NCBI GenBank assembly: GCA_021234155.1
Contig: JAJEKV010000052.1
Location: 8,107,358 to 8,171,357, forward strand
Length of the DNA: 64,000 nt
Direction of reading: 5' to 3'
From: Isoetes taiwanensis
Taxonomy: Eukaryota > Streptophyta > Lycopodiopsida > Isoetales > Isoetaceae
Shown here: positions 45,614 to 56,800 of the stretch, piece after piece
Layout: the number at the start of each line of letters is the position of its first letter
Numbering within the stretch: position 1 is the first letter of the stretch
Notes under the pieces: generated by a model
What the model was told of the DNA's origin: nothing
What the model saw: only the letters and a program-made list of their open reading frames with translations
The model's database searches: none
Position numbers and translations under genes: made by a program

Positions 45614-47695
45614 ATTAAAACAAGGTTGCTCGTCATGAGCTCTGAAGGAAGATATGTTCTGAAAACAGTTAAAGATAAGACTGGTAAAAGGTTCGTACAC
45701 TTTAATTTTTTCTCTAAATGTGTTGAGAAGATCAAGTTTACCCAGGTTTTTAAAGAAGTCATGATTAATTTTATGGGACAGCTGGGAGAGAATTTGTTTG
45801 AAAAAACTACCTTTGGGTGGAAATTTGCTGGCAGCTTAAAAAGCATGTTATATAAAACCAGAAACATTTTTGCACATGATGGTCCAGTACCTTGTCCATG
45901 TTCTGATCCTGATTTACAGAAATTTGTCTGTAAAGACATTGGGCACATTCGTACCACTGATCTAAACTTCGTGCACTGTAAAGCTCTCAGGAATATGCTT
46001 AAAGCAGGCCTTAACCATATCCCAGACAAGCCTTTTAGCTTGATACGATTTCGAAAGGAAATACAGGAAACTACGGATCTTTTTTTCTATGTGCGTAGAT
46101 TTGAGGTTCAGGAAATGGGCAAAAAATTGATTACAGACTGCAAAAATGAAATTGTTAAAAGAGCTTACAGGCTGGCCAAAGAATTTGTGAAAAAGAATCT
46201 GAAGAACAAGAAATTCCAAATTAATGACCCTATGGTGGTTAGCAGTATTAATTGGCTAACTGATAATGTATATGTGGCAGGCATTGATAAGGCCTCTAAC
46301 AATCCATCTTTTATCTGCCCTAAGCATGTCAGGGATGAAGCTTTAAACAGACTTAATAGTGATGACTTTTGCTGCATCAATATACAACCACAGGTTTTGG
46401 TCAACCAGATCAGGATGGATATTCATACCTTTTTGGGAGATAATGGTACAGAGCTAACTGATCTTCCCTATATGTTTGGTATTTTTAAAGCACACAAGGG
46501 CAATTATAGATGGATTACTTGTGCCCATGACACGATTTTTTCTAGCCTGGCATCAGTTATTGCGGCTTGCTTAAACTTGTTTGTGGATATCTGGCCATCC
46601 GTTTGTGAAGAAAAACTTTCCAAGTTTAACTTTTTTCAAAGGACTAAAATTAAAGCCTCATGGATTGTGCAATCCATTTATGATGTGACCTGCAATCTAC
46701 CAAAAGAAGTCAAGCATGTGTTTGTAGCAGATATCACCAAATGTTACGAAAACATTCCTTTGGAAGGAGAGTTAGGCATATGCCAGGTTATTAAGGAGGT
46801 TATTTCTTTGGCCTGGAATCTGCAAAGCAAAAGGCATAAAAAAATTATTCTCTGTTACAAAATTTTGGGTAACGGGCAGGTTATTGCATGTTGGAGAAAT
46901 TCTAAACCTGAAAGTGAGCAATGGACAAGTATTGACCAAGAAGGGTTTGTTAATATGAACCTTTGGCTGTTAATGAACTGTTTTATACAGATGGGTAATA
47001 AAATCTGGAGGCAAGCTAAAGGAATTCCTATGGGCTTTTCTTGTAGTCCAACATGGTGTAATTTGTATCTTGCTTGTTTAGAGTTGAAGTTTATACTCAA
47101 GCTGGTCAGAAAAGGAAAGTTTAAAGAAGCTGCCGCCTTTGCATATACTTTTCGTTACATGGATGACTTGCTCAGTATTAACAATGATTATATCAGAATT
47201 TTTCTTGGTTTGGAACATGATGCGGAATACGCAGACTCCGTTTATGACTTAGAGGTTCTAAAGATTCAAGATGAGACCTGTTATTGGGATAAAGGTTTTG
47301 GAAAGGATAACAAAGGCAGAATGGTAAATTTTCTTAATATGACCATCAAGGTTTTGGACCCTGTTCATGGAATTTTTGAAACATTTCATTACGATAAAAG
47401 GGATAAATTACCCTTTCCCATTTCTAAATATGTGGATGCTAGTGGTTGCAGACCATATTATTGGGCCAAAAATGTGATTATCTCCCAAATCATGCCACAC
47501 CTTTATGTGCATACTAATCCTGTTATGGCAGCTAAGGATCTGCAAAATCTGATGAGCAGCTTTATTGCGAAAGGGTTCGCTGAAAAGGATATACAATACA
47601 CGGTTCTAAATGCACTAAAAAAAGGAGTATTTCCTGGGCTAAACTTTGATACCAGCACTGTTATCAGGATTATCAACTCCAACAGGTACCTCTAG
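45614..47695 (+). CDS. Penelope-like reverse transcriptase
   Basis: An open frame of 689 codons is counted from TTG at 45626; the first in-frame ATG is at 45635. The exon probably begins at 45614 after a TATTTATTACAG acceptor. Visible regions, in residues of that frame: CPC and GHIRTTDL (90-113), seen in related PLE-like proteins; DK motif GIDKASNNPSFICPKH (219-234); RT fingers LPYMFGIFKAHKGNYRW (280-296); motif A VFVADITKCYENIPL (365-379, catalytic D369); motif B GIPMGFSCSPTWCNLYL (466-482); motif C FRYMDDLLSINN (509-520, DD at 513-514); then YDKRDKLPFPI (589-599). All three catalytic aspartates are present, so the enzyme could be active. The frame ends 90 residues after that block with no GIY-YIG domain. 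Its role is to copy element RNA into DNA; PLE RTs are the closest relatives of telomerase RT. Exon-exon joining was not resolved. Confidence 0.85.
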   Translation: MKTRLLVMSSEGRYVLKTVKDKTGKRFVHFNFFSKCVEKIKFTQVFKEVMINFMGQLGENLFEKTTFGWKFAGSLKSMLYKTRNIFAHDGPVPCPCSDPDLQKFVCKDIGHIRTTDLNFVHCKALRNMLKAGLNHIPDKPFSLIRFRKEIQETTDLFFYVRRFEVQEMGKKLITDCKNEIVKRAYRLAKEFVKKNLKNKKFQINDPMVVSSINWLTDNVYVAGIDKASNNPSFICPKHVRDEALNRLNSDDFCCINIQPQVLVNQIRMDIHTFLGDNGTELTDLPYMFGIFKAHKGNYRWITCAHDTIFSSLASVIAACLNLFVDIWPSVCEEKLSKFNFFQRTKIKASWIVQSIYDVTCNLPKEVKHVFVADITKCYENIPLEGELGICQVIKEVISLAWNLQSKRHKKIILCYKILGNGQVIACWRNSKPESEQWTSIDQEGFVNMNLWLLMNCFIQMGNKIWRQAKGIPMGFSCSPTWCNLYLACLELKFILKLVRKGKFKEAAAFAYTFRYMDDLLSINNDYIRIFLGLEHDAEYADSVYDLEVLKIQDETCYWDKGFGKDNKGRMVNFLNMTIKVLDPVHGIFETFHYDKRDKLPFPISKYVDASGCRPYYWAKNVIISQIMPHLYVHTNPVMAAKDLQNLMSSFIAKGFAEKDIQYTVLNALKKGVFPGLNFDTSTVIRIINSNRYL

Positions 47696-47742
47696 TTCTT
47701 CGGAAAAAAGGTTAGTATTATTCTTCCTCTGTTTTATCTTAG

Positions 47743-47835
47743 TAGGTGGGTTGGGTCCTTATGTAGTATAGGGACCCACCTAACCCTATACTACATTTTG
47801 GAACATACGCCACCTTCCGGTAGGAGGCAGGCTAT
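47743..47835 (+). ncRNA. PLE 3'-end module: overlapping stems in pseudoknot order
   Basis: TAGGTGGGT (47743-47751) pairs with ACCCACCTA (47774-47782). ATGTAGTATAGGG (47761-47773) pairs with CCCTATACTACAT (47784-47796). The arms interleave, giving either a partial pseudoknot or two mutually exclusive hairpins. CACCTTCCGGTAGGAGGCAGG follows, then an AT-rich run. It lies 48 nt after the RT stop codon, where an RT-recognition signal would be expected. Confidence 0.6.
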
Positions 47836-49038
47836 TTTTGTATATATATCTATATAAATATATATATATCCAATAGAACTGATTAGATCACCATTGTTAT
47901 GGGTTGGTTAAAGGGAAAACAGTGGCCATTGATAGATGTTTGGACCAGAATTTTGATTTGACATGAAAATATGCTGTTCTGACTACTTATTTATGCATGC
48001 TGGATTAATGGCAATCATGGAAGTTAAGTTGGTGCAATATTATTTAGCATTTTGTTTTATGAGCCCAAAGATTGATATTGTTTTAATATCTAGGCTTGTT
48101 TCTCCTGCTAGAGTTCAGATGGTTACAACCATTAAGGTCACTATGTTTGGCTATATCGAACAATTTATCATAAAAAAGCTATTGTCTAAGTTGGTATGCA
48201 GTAAAATACAGCTTTTAAAGTAGGCCTAAATGAAATATGTGGCAATTTAATGATATATGTTTGTAATGGTCTTGCTGGCACTAAAAAATATAATATCATG
48301 CATGGTTAAGGTTTGTTAAGTTTTGAGGGACTCCAATGTAACTATTTGTTCTTTTTGTTGTTGCCACTAGGTGGCATTCACCTAGTGGACCATACGGAAA
48401 TGTTAAGCTTAGTGGTGCATACGCATCTAAAAATATTTTATAATTGTGTTTGATTAGGTTTGCCTCTTATACAAGTTTGGGGCCAAGTAACACTTTTTAC
48501 TCGTGATTGTATTTCCTTTACAATATTTTATGAAGGAGAAGTTTTTAATACGTTTGAAGTATAAGCTTTGAGAAACTTTTGATAATTGATGGACCCTTTT
48601 TAATTTAAAAGCATGGTATGTCAAGTACATTGGTTAGCAAGATTGTATTTGTAAGGTTTTATCTTTTTCATATACACAACAAGTATCAGTATTTTACTTG
48701 ATTTGTTTCCTGTTACGTATTTTTAGATGTTAGAAAAATGTATGTCATTTTTAAGTTTTAGGGTTTTGCTTGCTTACCCTAAAGCAAACACTGAATGGGC
48801 GCCGGATGGCTCACGTCGCGACATGATGACAACGCAGGGCCGATTTATCAAGAGTCCCTTTCACAAGAATAGCCGTAAGCAAAAAGGGAAATTAAGGTGA
48901 ATGATTCTCTTTTCTTCTTTTTTATTTGGCCGGATTTATGTTATTCCAACCGCTGTAAGCAAAATTGTCCATATATATCCGCCCCTCGAACTCTCTTTTG
49001 CTTCCATTTTCATCCCGCATCGCCGCTTCGCCCCAGAT

Positions 49039-49398
49039 ATGTTCACAGATGCTTGTTGTTTCCATACCAACATGGGCAAGCCGTATGATCACAAAACAGT
49101 GATTTACCGTGAGCCAAAGCTCTTGGAATTGATAAGGAAGGCTTCGGTCTTTGATCTCAACTTACTTCCTCAAGCAGAGCGTAAGCTGGAAATGTGGCCA
49201 GCTGTTTCTCCACTCAAGCTTTTTGGGAAAGGGTTGTTGAGCGACAATACTATCGGGCCATTCCATCGGACTATCTTTTGTTCCCCATTAGGAAGAATCT
49301 AGCTCCTAGTGTTAAGTATTTCTTCTACGCCTGTTGGTGAAGGATCAAGTAAAGAAACACTGCATTGATGTCACACGATACTATATTGAGATCCCAAA
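49039..49398 (+). CDS. PLE ORF1 exon 1, copy B
   Basis: Starts at ATG 49039 (MFTDACCFHTNMGKPYDHKT). It continues as REPKLLELIRKASVFDLNLL and QAERKLEMWPAVSPLKLFG. A shift near 49230 moves it to the frame RKNLAPSVKYFF. It ends at an AAA/GTAAAC donor at 49398/49399. The first part is the best-preserved version in the window; the same exon in copy C shares MG, EP and LIRK. No domain is recognised. In this truncated unit the rest of ORF1 is missing. Confidence 0.5.
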
Positions 49399-49561
49399 GT
49401 AAACCGAGGACACAAATCCCGCTAGTGAAGATGATGTGTCAATTTAAAAATCGGGCCATACGTTCCCCAACCAAAAGTTATTTAAAGGGCTTTTTATAGT
49501 GATTTTTTCATGAATTTATATCTATCTTTTGTTTTCTGGTATTTATCCTTAAGAATTTTTT

Positions 49562-49682
49562 GTTGGTGAAGGGCGAAGAGCCGAGTAAAATAATAGCTTA
49601 CTCCGTCATTGTATCTTTTACCTGCATCATGTGTTTAACTGATGCATGGTTTGCTGCAGGTAACCTATTTTACTCCTCCAAC
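49562..49682 (+). ncRNA. Three-way-junction RNA motif, copy B
   Basis: Best-preserved copy. GTTGG/CCAAC is the outer stem, followed by TGAAG and GGC-GAAGA-GCC. The long stem is GAGTAAAATA/TATTTTACTC. Inside are AGCTTAC and GCTGCAGGTAACC, and an apical hairpin TGCATCA/TGATGCA (49624-49645). CT separates the long stem from the closing strand. It lies about 165 nt downstream of the exon 1 donor. Confidence 0.65.
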
Positions 49683-50534
49683 TTCTTTATGAATTTGTGG
49701 ATGTAATAGGAGCATACCGCATGATGGAGGTCTACTACCACATGTAGTATATAAATCTCAGAATCTGATCATTGTTATTTAGAATTTAAAAGTTGTCTAT
49801 CTTCAAAATTCTACCGGTAAGATATCTGGTACCTTTCAGACTGGTTATGCAGGCTTTTGCTGCATTTATGCCTGGTATATTTGTCTAAAATAGTGCTTGG
49901 AACAGATAATACATTATGTATTGAATAAAGCATTTTATGGCAATATTTATGGCTGCTCCTGTTTTGTCATCTCATCTCTTGTTGACTTTTTGGGAATGTA
50001 ATTGCACCATTGCTTTGTCATTTGTGTGCCAATGTATGCTCTTATATGCTCACTTAGTAGGGCTGTTTAAGCATTGTATATTCCTTTATGTGGCTTTAGG
50101 CATCTGCCTGATTAGATCTGTCTACTTGCATCTTGCTGAACACGTAGATGTATGCAATATCTTGGATCCTATTTCTGGATAAATATGCACTGCCATAAAT
50201 GATGTATGAACATATCTTTCATTGCATCTAAATATTTTTGGAATAATTTGCTATTTAGCCTAAACTCTTGCATGATTCTTTCCCTGATTTAGGGTATCTT
50301 ACTTCACTTTATCATATTGGGCAGTGGTTTTGGTCTTTTTGAATAAGATAAGATATGGATATTGATAAGTTTAATGCTTTGGATATGTGGTATTTCTTGA
50401 TCTTATTTTTTGGACATTGCTATTATTCTGTTTGGTCCCTAAGGCCCCCCTTCTTTAGGGACTGATAAGATTTTGGAAATCCTTTGGGATTTGCAGGATC
50501 GGCCGGTTCATTCTGGGAATGGATCGGATTCTTA

Positions 50535-51390
50535 TATATATATATATATACAAGTGTTTGTAATATGAGGGACTGCATAAAGCTCGAAGATCCTATGAAG
50601 ATTCTCCTAGATTCTATGAAGATTCTCTTAGATTCTCTAAAATTCCATCAAGATTCTCAAAACTTTTAGGAAGATTCCCCTAGATTCCCAAAGATTCTTA
50701 ATGCTCCATAAAGATTCCCCTAGATTCTTAAGATTCTATGGAGATTCCCCTAGATTTTATTAAGATTCCCAAGGATTCTCTAAAGATTTTCCTAGATTCC
50801 AAAAGAATACACCAAGATTCCTCTATATTCTCCAAGATTCTATCAAGATTCTCCTAGATTCTCTGAGATTTCATTAAGATTCCCATAGCTTCTTAAAGAT
50901 TTTCTGAAGATTCCTTTAGATTCTCCTAGATTCCCAAAGATCCATTTGAGACTCCCCTAAGATTCTCTTAAAGATTCTACTTAGATTTTAAAAAGAATAC
51001 CCCAAGATTCCTCTACTCCTCCAAGAGTCTATCAAGATTCTCCTAGACTTTTCTAGATTCTCTAAGATTCCAATAAGATTCCTTTAGGTTTTAAAGATTT
51101 TATCAAGATCCCCCTAGATTCCCAAAGAAGCTGAGATTTCTATAGATTCTCTGAGATTCCTCTAGTTCCAATAGATTCTACTAAGATTCCCCTAGACTCC
51201 CAAGATTACATCAATTTTCCTAGGTTCTTAAAGATTTTATCAAGATTCCATTAGATTCCCTTACATTCTCAAAAGATGCTCTCTTTGAGATTATCATAGA
51301 TTCCTTTCTAAGGTTCTCATGATATTCCTCCTCCTCGACTTCTAAGATCCTATAAAGATTATACTAAGATTCCCCAACTTGCCATAGACT
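50535..51390. repeat. (TA)n end and degenerate GATTC-rich array
   Basis: After a short TA run and CAAGTGTTTGTAATATGAGG comes about 800 bp of AGATTCYCCTAGATTCT-type words, spaced roughly 10-20 bases and without a strict period. It is the same kind of array as 27.83-28.50 kb, which also follows a PLE repeat end. Confidence 0.8.
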
Positions 51391-52316
51391 AAAAATCGCA
51401 TTATTAATTCCAAAAAAATTCTATTGCTCGGACCATGTTGGTCTAACCTAACAAAATAGTGTCAGCACCACTATTGGAAAGCTCTCGACGAGAGGAATCC
51501 AAGGCGTGAGTCCCACCTTCATCCGAATTTCACCGCTAGTTACTGCGGTTAGCGCAATTAAACAAAAAGAAGCTTCCTAGAATGTCCACTAATAAATGCT
51601 TTGCCACCCCATTACTTCTTTTTATTAATGAAAGTGTTTCACCTCACCTCCTTTTAAAAAAAACTAATTTAATATTAAAGAGTTAATGGCTAGGATTTAT
51701 GCTCACCTTTGATCCAATGGTTAAGAGACCGCTATACCAAATTCACTTTTGGCATCTTCCTTGCACTTTCCCATAAAAAATCATGGGCTGTGGATTTCGC
51801 TTCTTCCCTTTGATCCAACGGGTTCACTGTGGATAGTGTATGCCCCCATGTATGACTCATGTATGCCCCCATCAAAATCCAAGGGCTTGCTCACTTTACC
51901 CCCTCAACACCAACTTTATCCAAGGGCTAAGATCAAAAAATCATATCCGATATGCCATTTGTAACTACCCCCATGAGTTTCTATATACATATTAAGATAT
52001 ATATATTTTTTGTTTCCACGTGATTTGAATTTGAAATCACAGAGACGCCGCTTTGGCGTGACGCCGCCTTTTTCGCGACGCGAAATGTATAAGGTTTCGC
52101 TGCATCGCAACGCCCCAAAAAAAAAAAAAAAAAAAAAAGAAAAAAATCTCGCGCACTCCAGTTTTTACCGTTCGCTGCGACAAGCTTTTTATCGTTTATG
52201 TGATGTCATGCATCTTTTAATGCTAAATAATGATTTTTGACTTTTATAGGTCAGGAATTTGAATTTTGGTGTAATGCATGTGAACTCCTATCCCCCGTCT
52301 AAGGCATAAAAGTACC
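51391..52316. other. Stretch without a recognised gene
   Basis: Contains GACGCCGCTTTGGCGTGACG (near 52044) with short palindromic GACGC/GCGTC words, and an A-tract of about 20 bases at 52118-52138. No gene is seen. Confidence 0.4.
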
Positions 52317-52567
52317 TCTTTTTGAAGCAAATAATGTGTTAGTGGCTGTATGATGAAATTAGGGCGATGCGCATGAAATTAGATGGAGAATTTCGGGAAT
52401 GTCTAAATGCATATATGACGATCGACTACAACCAGATATTTATAAAAGAGTGTTGAAATAAATGTGGATGTAGTAACAATTGTGGAAATCATATTGTGCA
52501 AAGAGGAATATGATATCAAATTACAGGTGACTATGAAGAGCACATGCAAAAATTCAAAAGTATTTTA
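52317..52567. repeat. Solo copy of the 262-bp unit
   Basis: Matches 34425-34680 with few differences, without the 1.14-kb partner. It starts TTTTTGAAGCAAATAATG and ends AAAAGTATTTTAC. Confidence 0.85.
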
Positions 52568-52649
52568 CTCTACTAAAGTACACCCATATACATCAAAATA
52601 TATCATAACACATGAACAACAAAAAACTAGATGAGGTTAAGCCAAACCA

Positions 52650-53340
52650 TCTTTAAAGGAAGGAAGGAAGGAAGGAAGTATATTTTAACGTCCGCGGAGG
52701 CCAAAACTTGACCTATGAGACGGTACATGCAGTACACAAAGCAGATAAAACCACACCAAAAAGACAAATGCTACTATACGTGTCCCTACTACTTGATGAA
52801 AAACCTTGCACATGGGAGGAAAACTCTAGAGTAGGTCACGATCCCTTGTCCCCAGAAGGGATTCTCTTCACTCAGAGAGAGACTTGCAAAATGTGGTAGG
52901 ATGCAGACGCAACCATTGGCGATGCCGCCACTGATGCGTCAAAAGTCGCTAGAGCATATCTAAGATCGCTACATGTGTTGCTCTGATATGCGATATGTCA
53001 ACATTCTGCGCAGCATGGTGCTCATCCTCTACCGTCCGCGATGTGGCGTAACACCGCATAAGCCTTTCATGCCGAGGGATACCGGCCTCCACCGTAGTCC
53101 AACGACCTCGCTTCAATTCTCGAGATGATGGGGACTCTCGCCCTCACCTGGGTGGCAATAGCTCCTCGCTTTCCACATAGATACATGCTTTCAGCACCGG
53201 TAGGGCCATGTTCCAATGTTGATTAACTTTGCGGTGGTAGTGCTCGCTTAGGTTTACACGAAAGTGGTCACATCCACGAGCGGTGGCAAAGTGCTCATTC
53301 GTGTGTGCGTACCGCCCTCGGCACGTGCATAGCCACACCG
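52650..53340 (-). mobile_element. LINE 3' fragment on the minus strand
   Basis: The 3' end is (TTCC)n read on the minus strand (52657-52680), preceded by GGCCTCCGCGGACGTTAAAA. This is the same tail as the LINE at 3.27 kb. Around 53045-52960 the minus strand encodes TVEDEHHAAQNVDISHIRAT, the degenerate Cys/His C-terminus of LINE ORF2. The coding part is interrupted. It is a second member of the same LINE family. Confidence 0.6.
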
Positions 53341-53393
53341 CTTGTAGTCTATAGGATCACGCTATAAACTTCACTCGACAAGCAGCCTCCCCG

Positions 53394-53819
53394 CTATACC
53401 CTCTTTCGGGCCGTTGTGGTTTTGCAGTTAATAATAAAGTTCCTCGGGAAGATTTTGTGCATCCATGTCAGACCTTGTGGAAATATGTAAGATGTCTCAC
53501 AAGATAGCGAATGTTGCAATGTAACCCACCATATAGCAAAAATCCGGATAAGGCAAAATGCGTTCTCGATACCTAGGTCAGATGTTAAGAAGGCCTTTGC
53601 CTCTAGCTTTATCCTGTGTGTTCCTGTTAAATCGCTTAACTTTACAACAACAATATCACCGGGTTCAACGAAGTGCTCGAATGTGTGCTCTAATGGGCTC
53701 CAACACATAGGTCTATTCTCAGACAGCCTATTCTCGCATATAAGTACAACATGGAAATCGTCATTTTGTCGCGGGAGTGATTCTAATGGTGCCACGTGGC
53801 ATGCCCTTCCATAAGCCAA
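53394..53819 (-). CDS. Hypothetical protein frame, possibly LINE-derived
   Basis: A 141-codon open frame, unusually long for this region. It includes NDDFHVVLICENRLSENRPM and HFVEPGDIVVVKLSDLTGTH. It lies directly upstream of, and on the same strand as, the LINE fragment, so it could be a piece of that element or an unrelated gene. No domain is recognised. Confidence 0.3.
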   Translation of the reverse strand: MAYGRACHVAPLESLPRQNDDFHVVLICENRLSENRPMCWSPLEHTFEHFVEPGDIVVVKLSDLTGTHRIKLEAKAFLTSDLGIENAFCLIRIFAIWWVTLQHSLSCETSYIFPQGLTWMHKIFPRNFIINCKTTTARKRV

Positions 53820-56800
53820 TTCCGTGGAGGTTAATTTTACAGCCTACAACCGGTTTCACACACTAAACAACTTTTACATTGAAATTTTTAACACATTAAA
53901 AACTTAATGTTCACTACAATCACAGTTAAAGTTCAAATACGTCAATCACATTCAATTCCAATTCTGAACCATAGTTTCCAATTCAAGAAAACTGAACAAA
54001 GAGTTTTTACATTGAACAAGGAATCTAAAAAAACTCCAACACGTTAAAACTTTATTTAAAGAACAATGTAAAGATTAAGAACACAATAGAAACTTCATGA
54101 AGAACAATGCAAACTTCTTTTCGTGATCGGGGACACGTAGACTTCCAAGATCACACATATGATAGTTGAAAACCTGAAACATTAGAAAACAATAAATATA
54201 AATCATAAAATACATGATAGAAAATACATATGTACTTACATCAAATTGACCGCGATCCCAATTCCCTCGCCAATACCCCTCGCATTATCGCATCGCACAC
54301 TTAAACAATTCAATATTAGGAAAAATAAATAACTACTAATCAAAACAACTACTTACAACTGTCGCGAAAAATTCCTCGCAAGATCGTGATAAAGTACAAC
54401 TTCAATGATAACCTGTCAATCTTATTACCTTGAAACGCATTATTGCCACTGTTCCACGCATTGACACTACAACTGAAATATTTTCTTGAGGTATCGGATA
54501 ATGCCTAAAAATAGTATCCGTAGATCCTTACAATACTATCGCTTCATCTCACCGCACAACACTTCCATTAACATTACTAATATCCGCTAATTTAGTTTCC
54601 TCAACACTTGACTACGTACTAACCCTCAACTTGGACTACCCAATCCAGCATTTAAATTTCAACATTTAGACGAAAAGCATCAATCGTAAACCCAATGCAT
54701 CGAGGGACATCCATCCACGATGCATTTGGTAACGATGCCATTTTAATCATAGCTTTATATAACTGGATTCCTCAGACCAAGGATACATTCCAACCTCAAT
54801 GGGAACTCCACTCCTGGCTGCATATCTATTGCTGTTGAATCGCGAATCCTTATTATTAGTAAAATTTCCAACAATTCCCACACATGTTGTAAGCCATCTT
54901 CCGCGTACCAATTGGAAATGCTCTGCTAGATGTATGATTTGTATTGTACTGCATCTGCTCAGATTTCACAGATTGCCCGCAGTAAAGATGAAATCTTCCT
55001 CAATCTTATCCTTTTTGCATTTCAGAATATGTAAGTCTCAAGATGCCTCTCGTGTTTTCCACTACATCGTGCTCATATTCGACAAGTTACACTGGCTCAG
55101 CCTTACACTTGTTAATGCTCCCATTCCAATTCTTCTCGATGTTGTCTCAATATTCTATATACTTCTCACAAAAAAATCCATGCCAACATTAACTGAAAAG
55201 CCCACACCTTACGCAGTCCTCCCCCATAATCATCAAGAATCTAGTCATGCAATAAAAGCGTAATCTTTTTCGCACTGACGGAGTATTCACTGATGCATAG
55301 GCGCTAGGGCGCCCTTTTGTTCTATCAATTTAGGCACGCTATGTTCCATCAGAAGAAAACAAGCTTGTGGATCTAGAACAATACGCCCAACACCACTAGG
55401 AAAGCAACGAGCCCATTCGCGTATTCGCGCCAGCTGGCAACTCGCTCGCTTCCAGCACACACCGAGGAACTAGGGATCGGGCTTTTGCTTTTAGAAGCAT
55501 AGGCATCCAAACGAAGTCTTATTTCATATCTCACTGGGAGCTCCAAGAAATCAAATTGAAATTATCAGTATGGAAGAACAAAACCAATAATTGGCCGGAG
55601 CCGCAATCCCGTAATCCCCATAGGGAATCGCCTAAAAGGAAGCAAGGCAAAAAGAAGTTGTTCTAACTGAAAATCTCCTCGTCCGCAAGAAGCGTAGAAG
55701 AAAAACTGAAAGAGGTAATAGCTGATCTATTTCAATCTAAAATGTTTTGCATGAACCAAAAGTGGTCGATGCATTCAGAAAGTAGGCAAACAAGGAGGTA
55801 ATCGAATCTATCATTGTTAAATTTGAAAATGTGGCAGCTAAACAGAGTTCTAGCTCACCGCCACATCTTAAAGGACCCTAGGGTATCTAGATTGATAATG
55901 ATCTTACACCACCAAGTAGAAATGAGACTAAGGAAAATAAGGTGAAGCAAAGACAGTAGAAAAATGGAATGTGGACCTTCCTTAGAGGAGACACGTAGCT
56001 CTCTAACATAGCTAAATATAACTTAGATCGCATTAGTAATTTGACACCAAGGTATGTGTAGCCGAACATTGGGAGGCTTCACTTTTATTATTAAGTCCAT
56101 AGCTGCAAATGCATCTCTTCCAGCCAGAGCAGATGTATTAGTAGAAACTTGGGCACATGAAGCTTAATACCTTACTCTCTAACACTTGCTGTGTTTCGCA
56201 TACCAAAGACGAGAACATCGTGTTAGACGAGAGAGTGGGAGGGATAAGTATTGCTATGCTAAAAAAGAGATTGCCGCATTTAATAAGGTGATCAAAGTCT
56301 CCGAATATTTGCAATACATACCGGCTGTTACGGCGAAATAGAACATGTTTTCATGGCAATATACTATCTAGCAATTTCACAAAGATAAGCACAAGAGCAC
56401 AAAGTTTATCAAAACGTAGATCCATTTATGCATCTCTCAGCTCGACAAGTTTAAAATCTCTTCTCTTCTCTTCACACGTAAAAGGACTAGTAATCATGGG
56501 ATTCCACGCGGTAATGTGCATAAGCAAGTCTCTGGATTTGTAAGTCTCTTGATTTCAAAATACTAAACACATCCATTGTGGCTAGACGCTATGGTGTTTA
56601 GCATGGTGACTGAATCGGCAAATCCACTTCCACCTCCTCGATAAGGTCGGAAATACAATGGGTAAATATCTCCTTTCAATCGTAGTACTTAGACTTGCTT
56701 TATCTTAAATGGATGCAATAGATTCCCACATTCAGCTTTGCTACTCTAATACTACATCACTTAGGGAAAGTGTAGTAGATTGCCTCAATTAAAAAACACA

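Larger units (their letters stand above)
47840..50541 (+). repeat. PLE right direct repeat (B)
   Basis: Copy of repeat A, immediately 3' of the RT and its 3' module, so it begins a second, truncated element unit. It includes a perfect hairpin CCACTAGGTG/CACCTAGTGG (48364-48388), a TTTTAGGG/CCCTAAA pair (48756-48783), ORF1 exon 1, the structured RNA, and the terminal hairpin GGTCCCTAA/TTTAGGGAC near 50435-50463. It stops at (TA)n instead of continuing into ORF1 exon 2. Confidence 0.85.
40800..50560 (+). mobile_element. Penelope-like retroelement with flanking direct repeats (pseudo-LTR type)
   Basis: Layout: left repeat A (40803-43236), ORF1 main exon (43351-45017), intron with a 110-bp minisatellite (45018-45613), reverse transcriptase exon (45614-47695), structured 3' module (47743-47835), right repeat B (47840-50541), then (TA)n. 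The RT has PLE-like features: GIPMGFSCSP in motif B, RYMDD in motif C, and an upstream DK motif. Direct repeats on both sides (pseudo-LTRs), retained introns and tandem partial copies are known features of PLEs. No GIY-YIG endonuclease is seen before or after the RT, so it may be an endonuclease-deficient type; those are known from several eukaryotes including plants. Left of the left repeat, 40700-40770 holds a sequence like the repeat's own right end (AAAGGACCGATAAGTCT), suggesting a further unit once abutted it. Confidence 0.75.

Noticed and set aside
45614..47695. GIY-YIG endonuclease at the RT C-terminus
   Set aside because: Only about 90 residues follow the YDKRDKL block, and no GIY/YIG pair is visible.
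42283..50470. Hammerhead ribozyme in the PLE repeats
   Set aside because: The core words CTGATGA and GAAA in the right order were not found; GGGACTGATAAG at the repeat ends and TGATGCATGG in the loop do not complete the motif.
52708..52899. 63-codon plus-strand frame
   Set aside because: It is antisense to the 3' UTR region of the minus-strand LINE fragment.
54799..55263. 154-codon plus-strand frame as a gene
   Set aside because: No motif, no start context and no splice support; composition is typical of chance frames.
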